From: Actinopolymorpha cephalotaxi
GTDB lineage: Bacteria > Actinomycetota > Actinomycetes > Propionibacteriales > Actinopolymorphaceae
Length of the DNA: 64,000 bases
Assembly (NCBI RefSeq): GCF_013408535.1
Contig: NZ_JACBZA010000001.1
Coordinates: 6,222,850-6,286,849 of the forward strand
Direction of reading: 5' to 3'
Every line of letters starts with the position of its first letter. The first letter of the stretch is position 1. The notes beneath the pieces were generated by a model. It was not told the origin of the DNA and ran no database searches. It worked only from the letters and a program-made list of their open reading frames with translations. Positions 34,110-43,270 of this stretch are shown in pieces. Both the position numbers and the translations under genes were made by a program.

Positions 34110-35114
34110 TCATGGACGGGTGCGGGCCCAGGCGAGGACGTCGTACGGGTGGGGAAGCCGGTGCTCGCTGACGGCGTTCAGCCGTCCCATCTGCTCGTCG
34201 GTGAGTGACCAGCCGGCAGCCGCGAGGTTGTCCTCCAACTGTTCCAACGTGCGTGCACCGACGATGGGTGCGGTCACTCCGGGCCGCTGTGACACCCACC
34301 GCAGCGAGACCTGGGCGATCGACCTTTCTGTCTCCCGCGCGATCTCTTCCACGACGTCGAGCACCCGCCAGGTGTGCTCGGTGCCGTAGTGGTTCCAGAT
34401 CGGGTCGCCGCTGTCGTTCAGCCGCTCGATGCGGGTGGCGTGCGGCGGTGCCTGCATCCCCCTTCGGTAGCGGCCCGAGAGAAAGCCCATGCGTAAGGGA
34501 CTCCAGGCGATCAGACCCAGGCCCTCGGACAGGCAGAGGGGTATCAGCTCCCACTCCGCGTCACGATCGAGCAGGTTGTAGAGCGGCTGCAGGCAGACGT
34601 ATGCCTCCCAGCCGCGCTGGCCGGCGAGATCGATCGCCTTCTGCAGTTGCCAGCCCGGGTAGCTGCTGGCCCCGACGAAACGCACCTTGCCGCTCCTCAC
34701 GAGCATGTCCAACGTGGAGAGGGTCTCTTCCAGTGGCGTGTTCTCGTCGAGGACGTGTGTCTGGTAGAGGTCGATGTAGTCGGTACGCAGGCGACGAAGG
34801 CTCGCCTCGACCGCCGCAATGATGTGCTTACGCCCGCCCCCGCGGTCGTTGGGTCCGGATCCCACGCGGTGGTAGACCTTCGTCGCGATCACCAGGTCGT
34901 CTCGCGACTGCCGCGCCATCCAGCGGCCGAGAATCTCCTCCGACCTCCCGTCGGCATAGCCGTTGGCGGTGTCGACGAATGTCCCGCCGGCTTCGGCGAA
35001 GGTGTCGAGCATCCGGTGCGCCGTCTTCTCGTCGGTCTCGTTTCCGAACGTCATGGTGCCGAGGCACAGTTCGGACACTCGCAGGCCGCTACGGCCGAGA
35101 AAGCGTTGTTCCAT
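34110..35114 (-). CDS. Aldo/keto reductase (AKR11/12-like)
   Basis: 334 residues from the ATG at 35114 ([24 protein letters not shown]). Catalytic set: [14 protein letters not shown] (Asp, Tyr), LVIATKVY (Lys), [13 protein letters not shown] (His). C-terminal [14 protein letters not shown] binds NADP(H). Divergent from a LysR-type gene 88 bases away, the classic arrangement in which the LysR protein controls the reductase. Confidence 0.92.
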   Translation of the reverse strand: MEQRFLGRSGLRVSELCLGTMTFGNETDEKTAHRMLDTFAEAGGTFVDTANGYADGRSEEILGRWMARQSRDDLVIATKVYHRVGSGPNDRGGGRKHIIAAVEASLRRLRTDYIDLYQTHVLDENTPLEETLSTLDMLVRSGKVRFVGASSYPGWQLQKAIDLAGQRGWEAYVCLQPLYNLLDRDAEWELIPLCLSEGLGLIAWSPLRMGFLSGRYRRGMQAPPHATRIERLNDSGDPIWNHYGTEHTWRVLDVVEEIARETERSIAQVSLRWVSQRPGVTAPIVGARTLEQLEDNLAAAGWSLTDEQMGRLNAVSEHRLPHPYDVLAWARTRP

Positions 35115-35202
35115 GCGTGGTGACGCTATGCGCAGCCGGCTCATGCGTCCAATGCAAAGTAGTGGACAATCTTGATACCTGTACGGCATCATTCGTCGCG
35201 TC

Positions 35203-36102
35203 GTGGAACTTCACCAGCTTCGCTCGTTCGTCGCCGTGGCCGATGGCATGCATGTCGGCCAGGCGGCGCGACGCCTGCACGTTGCCCAGCCCACCCTCAG
35301 CCGCCAGATCGCCGCGCTCGAACGCGATCTTGGGGTCGAGCTGTTCAGTCGGGCACGGCGACGGTTGGCGTTGACGTCTGCCGGTGAGGTGTTCCTCGCC
35401 GAGGCTCGCGAGATCCTGCAACGGGCCGACAAGGCGAAGCGCGACGCCCAGCGGGCGGCGCGCGGTGAGGTCGGCACCCTGCGGCTGGGATACGTCCAGT
35501 CCGCCACCTACGATGCCCTGCCCCGGATCGCCGGACCGTTTCGATCCCAGAGCCCCGGCATACGACTTGACGTACAAGCCATGACCACGCTTCGACAGAT
35601 CGCGGCGCTACGCGCTGGAACGCTCGATGTCGGACTGCTTCGGCCGCAGCAACCGTCCGCCCGGAAGCATCCGGGCGTCCTCGACGGCCTACGGACGAGC
35701 GTCCTCTCCCACGACGACATGCTCGCGGTGTTGCCGGCCGGCCATCCTCTCGCCGACCAGGACAGGATCGCGCTCGCCGATCTTCGCGGTGAGGCGTTCT
35801 TGCTCTACGCCGCGGAAGCGGGCTCCAGCGGGTACGACGTGATCGTCGAGGCCTGCCTGCGAGCAGGCTTCATGCCCGATGTCGTACAACATCCCAAGGA
35901 CGCCGCGACTCTCGTCGCGCTCGTCGCAGCGGGCCTCGGCATCTCGATCATGATCAGCCCGGGCCCGCCGATCGATCCCGCACTCATCGCCTTCCGACCG
36001 CTTGCCGACGACCTTCCCACCTGGGACCTCGCCCTTGCGTGGTCACCCGACAACCCGTCGACGGCACTCGCGCGGTTCCTTACCACCCAGGGCCTTGGCT
36101 GA
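35203..36102 (+). CDS. LysR-family regulator
   Basis: 299 residues from the GTG at 35203 ([20 protein letters not shown]). The helix-turn-helix [34 protein letters not shown] is standard for the family. The effector domain (90 to 295) has [17 protein letters not shown] and the hinge [13 protein letters not shown]. Divergent from the aldo/keto reductase; the intergenic region is only 88 bases, so one binding site could act on both. Confidence 0.92.
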   Translation: MELHQLRSFVAVADGMHVGQAARRLHVAQPTLSRQIAALERDLGVELFSRARRRLALTSAGEVFLAEAREILQRADKAKRDAQRAARGEVGTLRLGYVQSATYDALPRIAGPFRSQSPGIRLDVQAMTTLRQIAALRAGTLDVGLLRPQQPSARKHPGVLDGLRTSVLSHDDMLAVLPAGHPLADQDRIALADLRGEAFLLYAAEAGSSGYDVIVEACLRAGFMPDVVQHPKDAATLVALVAAGLGISIMISPGPPIDPALIAFRPLADDLPTWDLALAWSPDNPSTALARFLTTQGLG

Positions 36103-36199
36103 GCACCGGCGCGAGCCTCGTAGCTGCTGACCTACGATGTGACACGCCAGCGCGATCATCGTCCGCGCGCTGTCCGCCGGCGAGGGAGCGACAACCATC

Positions 36200-37891
36200 A
36201 TGGGCAGGACATCGACCGAGTGGTCCTTCGTCACCACCGACTCGCTGGAGAAGGTCTACACCGACGGCGATCCGCGTCCACTCGACCGGTCCATCTCGCA
36301 GAGCCTCTTCCTCGGTGAGACCGGGTCCGTGCAGGTCGCGTTCAGGCCGCCGCTCGACGGACGTTCTCCGGACCTTCGGCCGATCGTCTTCGAACTGTCA
36401 GGAGACGCGAGCCGGTTCGCGACCCTGCACACGGTCGAACTCGTCCCCTGCACCACCATGGCCTATCCGGGACTCCACGACGATCGGTACGACCGGGAGG
36501 CACCAGGCCTGTATCCGGATCTGCTCCGACCGGTGGTGGACGGCGAGGTCATGCCGTTGTTCGGTTACTGGCGAGCAGTGTGGATCGACGTGCGGGTGGA
36601 CGACGCGGCGGATGCCGGAGTTCACGACCTGACGATCTCGGCGCGCACCGCCGACGGCGATCCGCTCTTCGAGGACGCGGTCGAGTTCGAGGTCTTCCCG
36701 TACGAGCTTCCGCCGCTGGACATCGTCAACACTCACTGGTTCCACTGCGACGGACTGGCGCACTACTACGACGTGCCGGTCTTCGGCGAAGAGCACTGGA
36801 ACGCCATCGACAACTTTCTCGGCCGGGCGGCCGAGATGGGTGCGACGTCGGTGCTCACCCCGGTGTGGACCCCGCCGCTGGACACCGCGCGCGGCACCAC
36901 CAGAACGCCTGTGCAGCTTGTCGACATCAGCTACTCCGACGGACGGTACTCGTTCGGCTTCGACAAGCTCGGCCGCTGGCTGGAGCTGTGCCGCAAGCAC
37001 CGGTTGGCACAGGTCGAGATCGCGCACTTCTTCACCCAGTGGGGAGCCGAGGCGACTCCGGCGATCTACGTCGAGGAAGACGGCACGACCGTGCACAGGT
37101 TCGGCTGGCATGTGGCCGCCACGGACCCGGCATACCGCGAGTTGCTCTCGCAGCTCGTGCCGGAGCTGCGGGAGTTCCTGGCCGCGCAGTGGTCCGGCGA
37201 GGTTATCTACCACGTGTCCGACGAGCCGCACGGGGAGAAGGCGCTTGCCACCTACGAGGCTGCGCGCGCGGTGATCGCCGACCTGCTCGCCGGCTGCACC
37301 ATCGTGGACGCCCTCAGCGACTTCGCCTTCTACCAGAACGGCGTGGTGCCGATTCCTGTGGTGGCCACCAACGCGATCGGGCCCTTCCTGGACGCGAAGA
37401 TCGACGACCTGTGGGTGTATTACTGCGTCTCCCAGCAACGCGACGTCGCCAACCGCTTCATCGGCCTGCCCTCGCTGCGTAACCGCGTCCTCGGGCACCA
37501 GCTGTTCGCGTTCGACGTGGCGGGCTTCCTGCACTGGGGTTTCAACTTCTACAACACGGTCGGTTCACGCGCGCACGTCGATCCCTTCCAGGACACCTGT
37601 GCCGGTGGAGGTTTCCCGGCCGGCGACCCCTTCATCGTCTATCCGGGTCCGAACGGTCAGCCGCTGGACTCGATCAGGTTCAAGGTGTTCGCGGCGGCCA
37701 TGCGGGACCACCGGGCGATGCAGGCGCTGCGCGACGTCGCGGGCAAGGATGCGGTGATGCGCCTCATCGACACCGACGGCAACGGCGGGCCGCTCAGGTT
37801 CGACGCGTACAGCTACGACCCGAACCACTACCGGCGTACGCGCGAACAGATCAACCGGCTGGTCGCGGCCGCCATGGCCGGACCGAAGTAG
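36200..37891 (+). CDS. GH123-like (DUF4091) glycoside hydrolase
   Basis: 563 residues, no signal peptide. An N-terminal beta-sandwich (to about 175) precedes a TIM-barrel region. The motif VIYHVSDEPHGEK carries the adjacent Asp-Glu pair (about D341, E342) that in GH123 N-acetyl-beta-galactosaminidases acts as stabiliser of the acetamido group and acid/base. DUF4091 at the C-terminus (LHWGFNFYNTVG, DSIRFKVFAAAMRDHRAMQ, LRDVAGKDAV) confirms the family. It should work inside the cell on imported amino-sugar oligosaccharides. It is followed convergently by the PhyH dioxygenase. Confidence 0.82.
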   Translation: MGRTSTEWSFVTTDSLEKVYTDGDPRPLDRSISQSLFLGETGSVQVAFRPPLDGRSPDLRPIVFELSGDASRFATLHTVELVPCTTMAYPGLHDDRYDREAPGLYPDLLRPVVDGEVMPLFGYWRAVWIDVRVDDAADAGVHDLTISARTADGDPLFEDAVEFEVFPYELPPLDIVNTHWFHCDGLAHYYDVPVFGEEHWNAIDNFLGRAAEMGATSVLTPVWTPPLDTARGTTRTPVQLVDISYSDGRYSFGFDKLGRWLELCRKHRLAQVEIAHFFTQWGAEATPAIYVEEDGTTVHRFGWHVAATDPAYRELLSQLVPELREFLAAQWSGEVIYHVSDEPHGEKALATYEAARAVIADLLAGCTIVDALSDFAFYQNGVVPIPVVATNAIGPFLDAKIDDLWVYYCVSQQRDVANRFIGLPSLRNRVLGHQLFAFDVAGFLHWGFNFYNTVGSRAHVDPFQDTCAGGGFPAGDPFIVYPGPNGQPLDSIRFKVFAAAMRDHRAMQALRDVAGKDAVMRLIDTDGNGGPLRFDAYSYDPNHYRRTREQINRLVAAAMAGPK

Positions 37892-37906
37892 TGGTCTTGG
37901 CACGGT

Positions 37907-38647
37907 CTACTCCGCGGAGCGGACCCCGATGTTGAAGATGTAGCTTCGCCGCGGCCGGTCGGCCGAGTGGTTCGCACCGGTGAAGTGCGGGGTCCCGGGC
38001 GCATGCATGGTGCAGCCGCCGGCCGGGATCTCGGCCACGACGACGCGCGAGAGATCGAGCTGAGTAGTGGGGTCGGTGAGGGCGAGCAACCGTCCCTCGT
38101 CTTCAGGGCTGCCCGATGCCACGTAGTGCTCGAGGTGCGGTCCGTCGTGGCGCCCCGGAACGAACTGCATACAGCCGGTCTGGGTGTCCACATCGTCCAG
38201 GGGCACCCAGAACTGGATCGACCGATCGTGCATCTGACTACCCGCGTCGGCGAACGGCATGGCGCCGTAGGCGAAGTCCTGATGCCACGGTGTGACGTGC
38301 GGATGCCCGGGCGGCTTGTAGATCAGCATGTCGAAGGTTCGTACCAGCTGATCCGTTCCGAACAGTTGCCGGGCCAGCACGAGTGCGTTGTCGACGGCCG
38401 GGTTGCGGTCGAAGAGCGGGTGTGCCCGCGCCGGCAGCATGACTTGGCGGGTGATGCCGCCGAGCATGCGGTCCGAAGGGTTGGTGTCCTGACGGGTCAG
38501 GAGGTCGTCGTACGCACCGCGCAGTGCGGCCGTCGTCTCCGGTCCGATGAGGCGGTCGAGCACGAGGAAGCCGTCGCGATGCCATGACGCGACCTGCTGA
38601 CCGTTCAGAAAGGGGGTCTCGTCCATGGTCGGCGCTGGTGAACTCAC
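37907..38647 (-). CDS. Phytanoyl-CoA dioxygenase family protein (intact copy)
   Basis: 246 residues from the GTG at 38647, which has AAAGGA seven bases upstream; ATGs further up lack a site. Fe(II) ligands HQD (TPWHQDFAYG) and the distal His (GTPHFTGANHSADRPRRSYIF) with the 2-oxoglutarate Arg are present. PhyH enzymes hydroxylate small molecules; substrate unknown. The broken copy at 1688..2428 aligns over its full length and beyond. The regulator gene ends 120 bases upstream on the same strand, so the two are one unit. Confidence 0.9.
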   Translation of the reverse strand: MSSPAPTMDETPFLNGQQVASWHRDGFLVLDRLIGPETTAALRGAYDDLLTRQDTNPSDRMLGGITRQVMLPARAHPLFDRNPAVDNALVLARQLFGTDQLVRTFDMLIYKPPGHPHVTPWHQDFAYGAMPFADAGSQMHDRSIQFWVPLDDVDTQTGCMQFVPGRHDGPHLEHYVASGSPEDEGRLLALTDPTTQLDLSRVVVAEIPAGGCTMHAPGTPHFTGANHSADRPRRSYIFNIGVRSAE

Positions 38648-38768
38648 TCCGCGGTCCTTTCGCTGGTTTTTGCGCCCGGTACCCGGCCGGACCTTGGCCG
38701 CACGCTCATGACGGGATCCGATCTGCGTGACCTGTCCATCTTCCAGTACGACGGGCATTCAGCCCTTC

Positions 38769-39269
38769 CTACTGTCGGGAACCGGTCGGAGACCCGGTCT
38801 CGCGTTCGGCCGCCTGGAGTCGCCGCCACTTGACCATCGACTGCTTCATCTCCTCGCGGAGGAACGCGAAGAACCGGCTGGTCTCGTCCATCCGCCGCCC
38901 TGCGGGGGAGTCCGGACCCAGGACCGCGATGCCCTCGTCGGCGCCGGCCTGCACCTGGACCAGTACGGGGTCGGACTGACTGATGAAGTGGCTCCAGGTG
39001 TGCTCGTGGATCCGGCAGAAGTCGTGCCGGCTGCCGGGCTCGCGGCCGCGTTCGACCAGCCGCACCTGCACGAGGTACTTGACCGCCCCCGAGATCGCGG
39101 ATGCGCCGACACCCAGGCGTTCGGTGAGCTCGGCGGCCGACAGCCTGCCGGAGTCGGCGACCATCAGCGCGGCGTACACCCGCGCGGCCATCCGGGGCAT
39201 GCCGGATTCGACCATGATCTGCGCGAACCGTTCCCGGAAGACGACGACGTCGGCCTCGTCCGCACTCAT
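38769..39269 (-). CDS. GbsR/MarR-family regulator
   Basis: 166 residues; AAGGAGG stands eight bases before the ATG at 39269. The winged helix is GMPRMAARVYAALMVADSGR, then LSAAELTERLGVGASAISGAVKYL, and RLVERGREPGSR forms the wing. The C-terminal helices (SRFFAFLREEMKQSMVKWRR) dimerise. The gene lies upstream of the PhyH gene and faces the methyltransferase gene across a perfect palindrome at 39323..39343, which is probably its own site. Confidence 0.88.
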   Translation of the reverse strand: MSADEADVVVFRERFAQIMVESGMPRMAARVYAALMVADSGRLSAAELTERLGVGASAISGAVKYLVQVRLVERGREPGSRHDFCRIHEHTWSHFISQSDPVLVQVQAGADEGIAVLGPDSPAGRRMDETSRFFAFLREEMKQSMVKWRRLQAAERETGSPTGSRQ

Positions 39270-39322
39270 CGCCGCACCTCCTTCCCTTGGTCTCGACCAT
39301 CGACAGACTGATCGTGTCACGG

Positions 39323-39343
39323 ACTTCACGAAATTCGTGAAGT
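39323..39343. promoter_or_regulatory. Perfect 10-bp-arm palindrome, candidate operator
   Basis: ACTTCACGAA and TTCGTGAAGT flank a single central A, a flawless inverted repeat between the divergent regulator (start 39269) and methyltransferase (start 39362). Size and symmetry match sites of dimeric MarR/GbsR-type proteins. It sits 19 bases before the methyltransferase start, within its promoter, so binding should repress it. Confidence 0.7.
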
Positions 39344-39361
39344 AAGAGTAGCGTCACTGGC

Positions 39362-40177
39362 GTGAACGACACCGAACTCGTCGGCGTGCAGAAGACCCTC
39401 AGCCCCATCCTGCGGGCCAAGGCACTGGACAACCGACTGCCGGACCCGATCCTCGGCGACAAGTACGCCGAGCAGGCGATGCGGGGGCTCGACCCCGACT
39501 ACGACAAGCGCAGATTCGGCACCAGCCAGATGGGCTTGGCCGCCGTCGTACGCGCGAAGGCCCACGACGACTGGGCCCGAAGCTTCCTCGCCGACCACCC
39601 CGATGCCGTGGTCCTGCACCTGGGCTGCGGCCTGGATGCGCGGGTGTACCGGATCGATCCGCCCGCCACCGTCGAGTGGTACGACCTGGACTACCCGTCC
39701 ACCATCGAACTACGGCAGCGATTCCTGCCGCCGCGCGAGCACTACAACCTGATCGGCTCCAGCGTCACCGACCTGGCCTGGCTGGACCGCATTCCCCGCG
39801 GCCGGCCGGTGCTGATGATCGCCGAGGGGCTCGTGCCGTACCTCACCGAGGCCGAGGTCCGGCGGTTGGTGACCAGCGTGGTCGACGCCTTCCCCATGGG
39901 TCAGATCCAGCTCGACCTGGTGTCGGTCATGGGATGGCGAACGTCGAAGTGGGACCCCACCCTGCGCAGGTACGGCACCCGCTTCCACAGCGGTTTCGAC
40001 GACCCGGCCGCGTTGGCCGACTGGCACCCGCGGCTGGAGTACGTCGACGAGGCGCCGATGAACGACTCGCCGGTGCTGATGGCCAAGGCGCCCGCGAGCG
40101 TACGCCGGATGTACCGCCTCCTGAACCTGCTGCCGGGCATGAAACGGTCCGTCCGCATCGTACGATTCCGCTTCTGA
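39362..40177 (+). CDS. Class I SAM-dependent methyltransferase, LCM family
   Basis: 271 residues from the GTG at 39362. LSPILRAKALDNRLPDPILGD is the typical head of leucine carboxyl methyltransferase-like enzymes, VVLHLGCGLDARVYRID binds SAM, and EWYDLDYPSTIELR plus AEGLVPYLTEAEV complete the family pattern. In actinobacteria such enzymes methylate carboxyl or hydroxyl groups of secondary metabolites. Likely regulated with the PhyH gene through the shared palindrome. Confidence 0.88.
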   Translation: MNDTELVGVQKTLSPILRAKALDNRLPDPILGDKYAEQAMRGLDPDYDKRRFGTSQMGLAAVVRAKAHDDWARSFLADHPDAVVLHLGCGLDARVYRIDPPATVEWYDLDYPSTIELRQRFLPPREHYNLIGSSVTDLAWLDRIPRGRPVLMIAEGLVPYLTEAEVRRLVTSVVDAFPMGQIQLDLVSVMGWRTSKWDPTLRRYGTRFHSGFDDPAALADWHPRLEYVDEAPMNDSPVLMAKAPASVRRMYRLLNLLPGMKRSVRIVRFRF

Positions 40178-40201
40178 CACGCCGACAGTAGGCTCCGCTC
40201 C

Positions 40202-40678
40202 GTGAGGCACGTGCCTGTGCTGCGGCTGACGGTGGCGGCCTGTCTTCTCCTGGGCCTGTCCTCGTGCTTCATGGCGGATCCCATGCCACCTCAGATCGGC
40301 GTTGCGAGGGGCCCGGACGGACTCGAGGTGCACGCCGGGACCTGCTCCGACGACAGCCTCGAGTCCGTGCGCGTGTATCTCGGAGACAGCGACACGAGCA
40401 GGCTCCTGTGGTCCGGCGTACGACCCGAAACCGCAAGCGCCAAGCGTGGCACGGTTCTCCTCGGCAACTCAGCGGCCTTCGGGCGAGCCAAGGGATCCAT
40501 GCAGGCTTCGAACGACCAGCTCATCTCGATCGAAGTGGATTCACGCCTCTCCACCACCGGAACAGCTTTCCGGCCCGACAAGATCCCGTTGACGCGGAAA
40601 GCCGGGACCTTCTGGGTCTACCCGTGGAAGCGTGCGTACTCTGCTGCGGCGATCGATCGGCAGAGTGGGTGCCGATGA
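40202..40678 (+). CDS. Hypothetical lipoprotein
   Basis: 158 residues from a GTG at 40202. LRLTVAACLLLGLSSC is a lipoprotein signal with Cys at about 22. The mature part has a PDGLEVHAGTCSDDSLESVRVYLG segment with two further Cys in total. No family recognised. The stop is eight bases from the end of the convergent DUF1479 gene. Confidence 0.6.
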   Translation: MRHVPVLRLTVAACLLLGLSSCFMADPMPPQIGVARGPDGLEVHAGTCSDDSLESVRVYLGDSDTSRLLWSGVRPETASAKRGTVLLGNSAAFGRAKGSMQASNDQLISIEVDSRLSTTGTAFRPDKIPLTRKAGTFWVYPWKRAYSAAAIDRQSGCR

Positions 40679-40686
40679 GTAGCCCC

Positions 40687-41973
40687 CTAGTCGAGGCCGA
40701 GGCCGCGGCGACCTGTGTGGTTGAGGTCGTCCGGTGAGAAGCGGTTGGCCCAGGTGCGTTCGTAGTGCTCGTCGGGGAAGTCGCTCGGGCTCGAGCCGCT
40801 GAGGAACGCCTCGCGCACCTGCACCGCGTACTCCTCGTTGCGGGGACACCATGGCGCGGCGGGGATGTAGATGACGTTGCCCCAGCCCTTCTGGTCCGTG
40901 ACCGGCGCGACGCTGTGGATCATGTCGCAGTGCCACCACACGGAGTCCCCGGCCCGCACGTCCGGAATGCCGGTGAGTGCGTCCATCAGCAGCGGGTGCC
41001 ATTTCTCGCTGACAGGAAAGACCTGGTTGACAGTGACGCCGCACATGTCGTCCTCGGGTACGTCGGGCAGCAGCGGCCGCAACATGAGGTACGCCATCGC
41101 GCCGGCGATCGGCACGGTGTGCAGGACGCCCTGGTCGTGCTCCATGTCGGACAGGGCGGTCCAGCCCTGGAAGGTGCGGAACGCCGAGCACATCGTGCTG
41201 CCGGGGTACTGCTTGCCGACGGTCCGGTTCGCGGCCTGCCACGGGTCGTACTGCTCGACATTCCCGTCGAACAGGGGCGCGAACGCCTGCTGGTTGGCCC
41301 GCGTCATCCACAGGTCGAGCGTGCCCGGGTCGAGGTGGGCGCCGAGCCCGCCGGAGTCGGTGCCCGGCGGCCGGCGCCGGATCCGGTCGGGGTAGAGCGA
41401 GTCGCGGTCGGGGTCGAACCACTGAACGCCGTCGGAGGTGTGCGTCCACTGGTGGTTGAGGAACGACTGGACGCGCGCCATCCGGGCGCTCTGGCGGGCC
41501 TGCATCTGGGCCGGGGACCAGTAGATCGGGTAGATCTCGGGCTTGGATCCGACGCTGCCGAAGAAGTCGTCCCCGGGGCCGCGGTAGTCGGCGAAGAAGT
41601 TGTTGCCGTCGACGTACTCGACGATCTCGCGGTCCCACGTCAGCGCCTGCTCGCGCTCGAAGTGGCCGCGTACGACCAGGCATCCGCGCCGGCGTAGCTG
41701 AGCCACCTGCTCGGGCGAGACCGTTCCGGCGGCGATGTCGGCGTAGTCGACGACGGGCCAGATCGGCTCGCCGTTCCGGCGCTCGGCGGCGATCTGCTCG
41801 ACCTCGGCCCGGATGTGGTCCTCGACGACCGCGAAGATCTCCTCGACGGTACGGCCGGACGCGGCGATGCGCGCACGCAAGGCCGCCTTGACAGTGCGGA
41901 TCGCGCCCGGAAGGTCGTCCGGCGTCTGGTCCCAGTGGGGAAGCGCGGGCAGGGTGACAGGGTTCGCCGACAT
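40687..41973 (-). CDS. DUF1479 (YbiU-type) Fe(II)/2-oxoglutarate oxygenase
   Basis: 428 residues from the ATG at 41973 with AAGGAG five bases upstream. The long N-terminal helix region (residues 1 to 90) precedes a double-stranded beta-helix: LGAHLDPGTLDLW gives the HxD pair and WWHCDMIHSVAP the distal His. DUF1479 proteins are related to phytanoyl-CoA hydroxylase and are about 420 residues long, as here. Substrate unknown. Divergent from a ROK-family regulator, likely its controller. Confidence 0.88.
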   Translation of the reverse strand: MSANPVTLPALPHWDQTPDDLPGAIRTVKAALRARIAASGRTVEEIFAVVEDHIRAEVEQIAAERRNGEPIWPVVDYADIAAGTVSPEQVAQLRRRGCLVVRGHFEREQALTWDREIVEYVDGNNFFADYRGPGDDFFGSVGSKPEIYPIYWSPAQMQARQSARMARVQSFLNHQWTHTSDGVQWFDPDRDSLYPDRIRRRPPGTDSGGLGAHLDPGTLDLWMTRANQQAFAPLFDGNVEQYDPWQAANRTVGKQYPGSTMCSAFRTFQGWTALSDMEHDQGVLHTVPIAGAMAYLMLRPLLPDVPEDDMCGVTVNQVFPVSEKWHPLLMDALTGIPDVRAGDSVWWHCDMIHSVAPVTDQKGWGNVIYIPAAPWCPRNEEYAVQVREAFLSGSSPSDFPDEHYERTWANRFSPDDLNHTGRRGLGLD

Positions 41974-42050
41974 GGTCACTCCTTCTAGTCACGGCTCCTT
42001 ACTTGAACGGAACTGTAGGCGCGCGGAGCTTTCCAGGCAAGATCCCTGTC

Positions 42051-42056
42051 TAGAAT
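42051..42056 (+). promoter_or_regulatory. -10 box of the ROK gene, leaderless
   Basis: TAGAAT ends four to six bases before the GTG start (42061 or 42063), leaving no room for a ribosome site. This is the actinobacterial leaderless arrangement. Confidence 0.55.
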
Positions 42057-42062
42057 GACCGT

Positions 42063-43229
42063 GTGGATCCCGCCAAGCCGTCGCCCGAGTTGCTGCGTGG
42101 GCTGACCGACGAGCACGTGCTGTCGGCCCTGATGCGGCGGCGCCGGATGACGCGTGCCGAGCTGGCCGCCGAGACCGGCCTGTCGAAGCCGACCGCAGGG
42201 GAGAGTGTGCGCCGGCTTGTGGAGCTGGGGCTGGTGGTGGACACCGGTGAGCGGAGCGCTGGCGGACGTGGCCGCGGCCGGGTCGGGTCGTACTACGCAC
42301 TCGCCGCCGACATCGGCGCGGCCCTGGCGATCAGCATCGCGCCCGAAGGGATCGTGGTCGAGGGCGTCGACGCCTACGGCGAGACCCAGGTGCGGGCCGA
42401 GGAGATGGTCGACAGGCCGGCCGGACCGGAGACCGTTGCCACAGCGGTGGTCGCGGCGGCGGAGCGGGCCCGGGCTCGCGTCGAGGGGCCGGTCCGGATC
42501 GCGGTCGTCAGCGCGGCGGGCCCGGTCGATCGTTCCACGGGCCGCCTGGTCCACGTCGCGGACGAGCCGTTCCTGATCGGTGCGCTCGATCCGGCCGAGA
42601 TTCTCGCGCCGTACGTCAGTGGGCCGGTCGTCGTCGACAACGACGTGAACTGGGCGGCGCGGGCCGAGCTCGACCACCATCGCCGCCACGGCGATCCGCT
42701 GCTGCGGGACTTCGCCTACGTCTTCCTCGGCGAGGGACTCGGCTGCGCGATCGTCAGCGACGGGCAGGTGAGGAAGGGCCACACCGGCATGGCGGGCGAG
42801 ATCTCCCATGTCGTCACCACCGGGAGAGACGGCCGCGCCACCCAGCTGATCGACGTCTTCGAACAACTCGATGTACGCCAGCCCGGGTCGACCGCCATCG
42901 ACGTCGACCGGCTGATGGCCGCCATCGCCGACGATGCCGACGACGGTTCCGCAGTACGCCGGACGCTCGGGCAGGCCCTCGGCGGAACCCTCGCAGCCGT
43001 CGCTGCCCTGGCCGATCCCGAAACCGTCATCGTCGGTGGCTCGTGGGGAACGCATCCGGTCGTACTCGAGACCATCGTCGCCGCGGCCGGCGAGCTGCCC
43101 CGGCCCGTCGCAGTCAGGGCCGCGCACCTCACGGCCGAGCCCTCGCTGACCGGTGCGCGCGCGGAAGCGCTCAGCCGCCTGCGCAGGACGATCGTCGACG
43201 CCGCCACGACCAGCAGTCGAGATGGATAA
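42063..43229 (+). CDS. ROK-family regulator
   Basis: 388 residues. An N-terminal winged helix (HVLSALMRRRRMTRAELAAETGLSKPTAGESVRRLVELGLV) is joined to a ROK sugar-kinase fold. The ATP/sugar motifs are partial: VVDNDVNWAARAE, FLGEGLGCAIVSDGQVRKGHTGMAGEISH; the zinc-type CxCGxxGC motif is missing, so a regulator rather than a kinase. GTG start, leaderless. Divergent from the DUF1479 oxygenase. Confidence 0.9.
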   Translation: MDPAKPSPELLRGLTDEHVLSALMRRRRMTRAELAAETGLSKPTAGESVRRLVELGLVVDTGERSAGGRGRGRVGSYYALAADIGAALAISIAPEGIVVEGVDAYGETQVRAEEMVDRPAGPETVATAVVAAAERARARVEGPVRIAVVSAAGPVDRSTGRLVHVADEPFLIGALDPAEILAPYVSGPVVVDNDVNWAARAELDHHRRHGDPLLRDFAYVFLGEGLGCAIVSDGQVRKGHTGMAGEISHVVTTGRDGRATQLIDVFEQLDVRQPGSTAIDVDRLMAAIADDADDGSAVRRTLGQALGGTLAAVAALADPETVIVGGSWGTHPVVLETIVAAAGELPRPVAVRAAHLTAEPSLTGARAEALSRLRRTIVDAATTSSRDG

Positions 43230-43270
43230 GAGTGTCGCCAGGTCGTACCGCCCTGGCTACATTTCGATCC

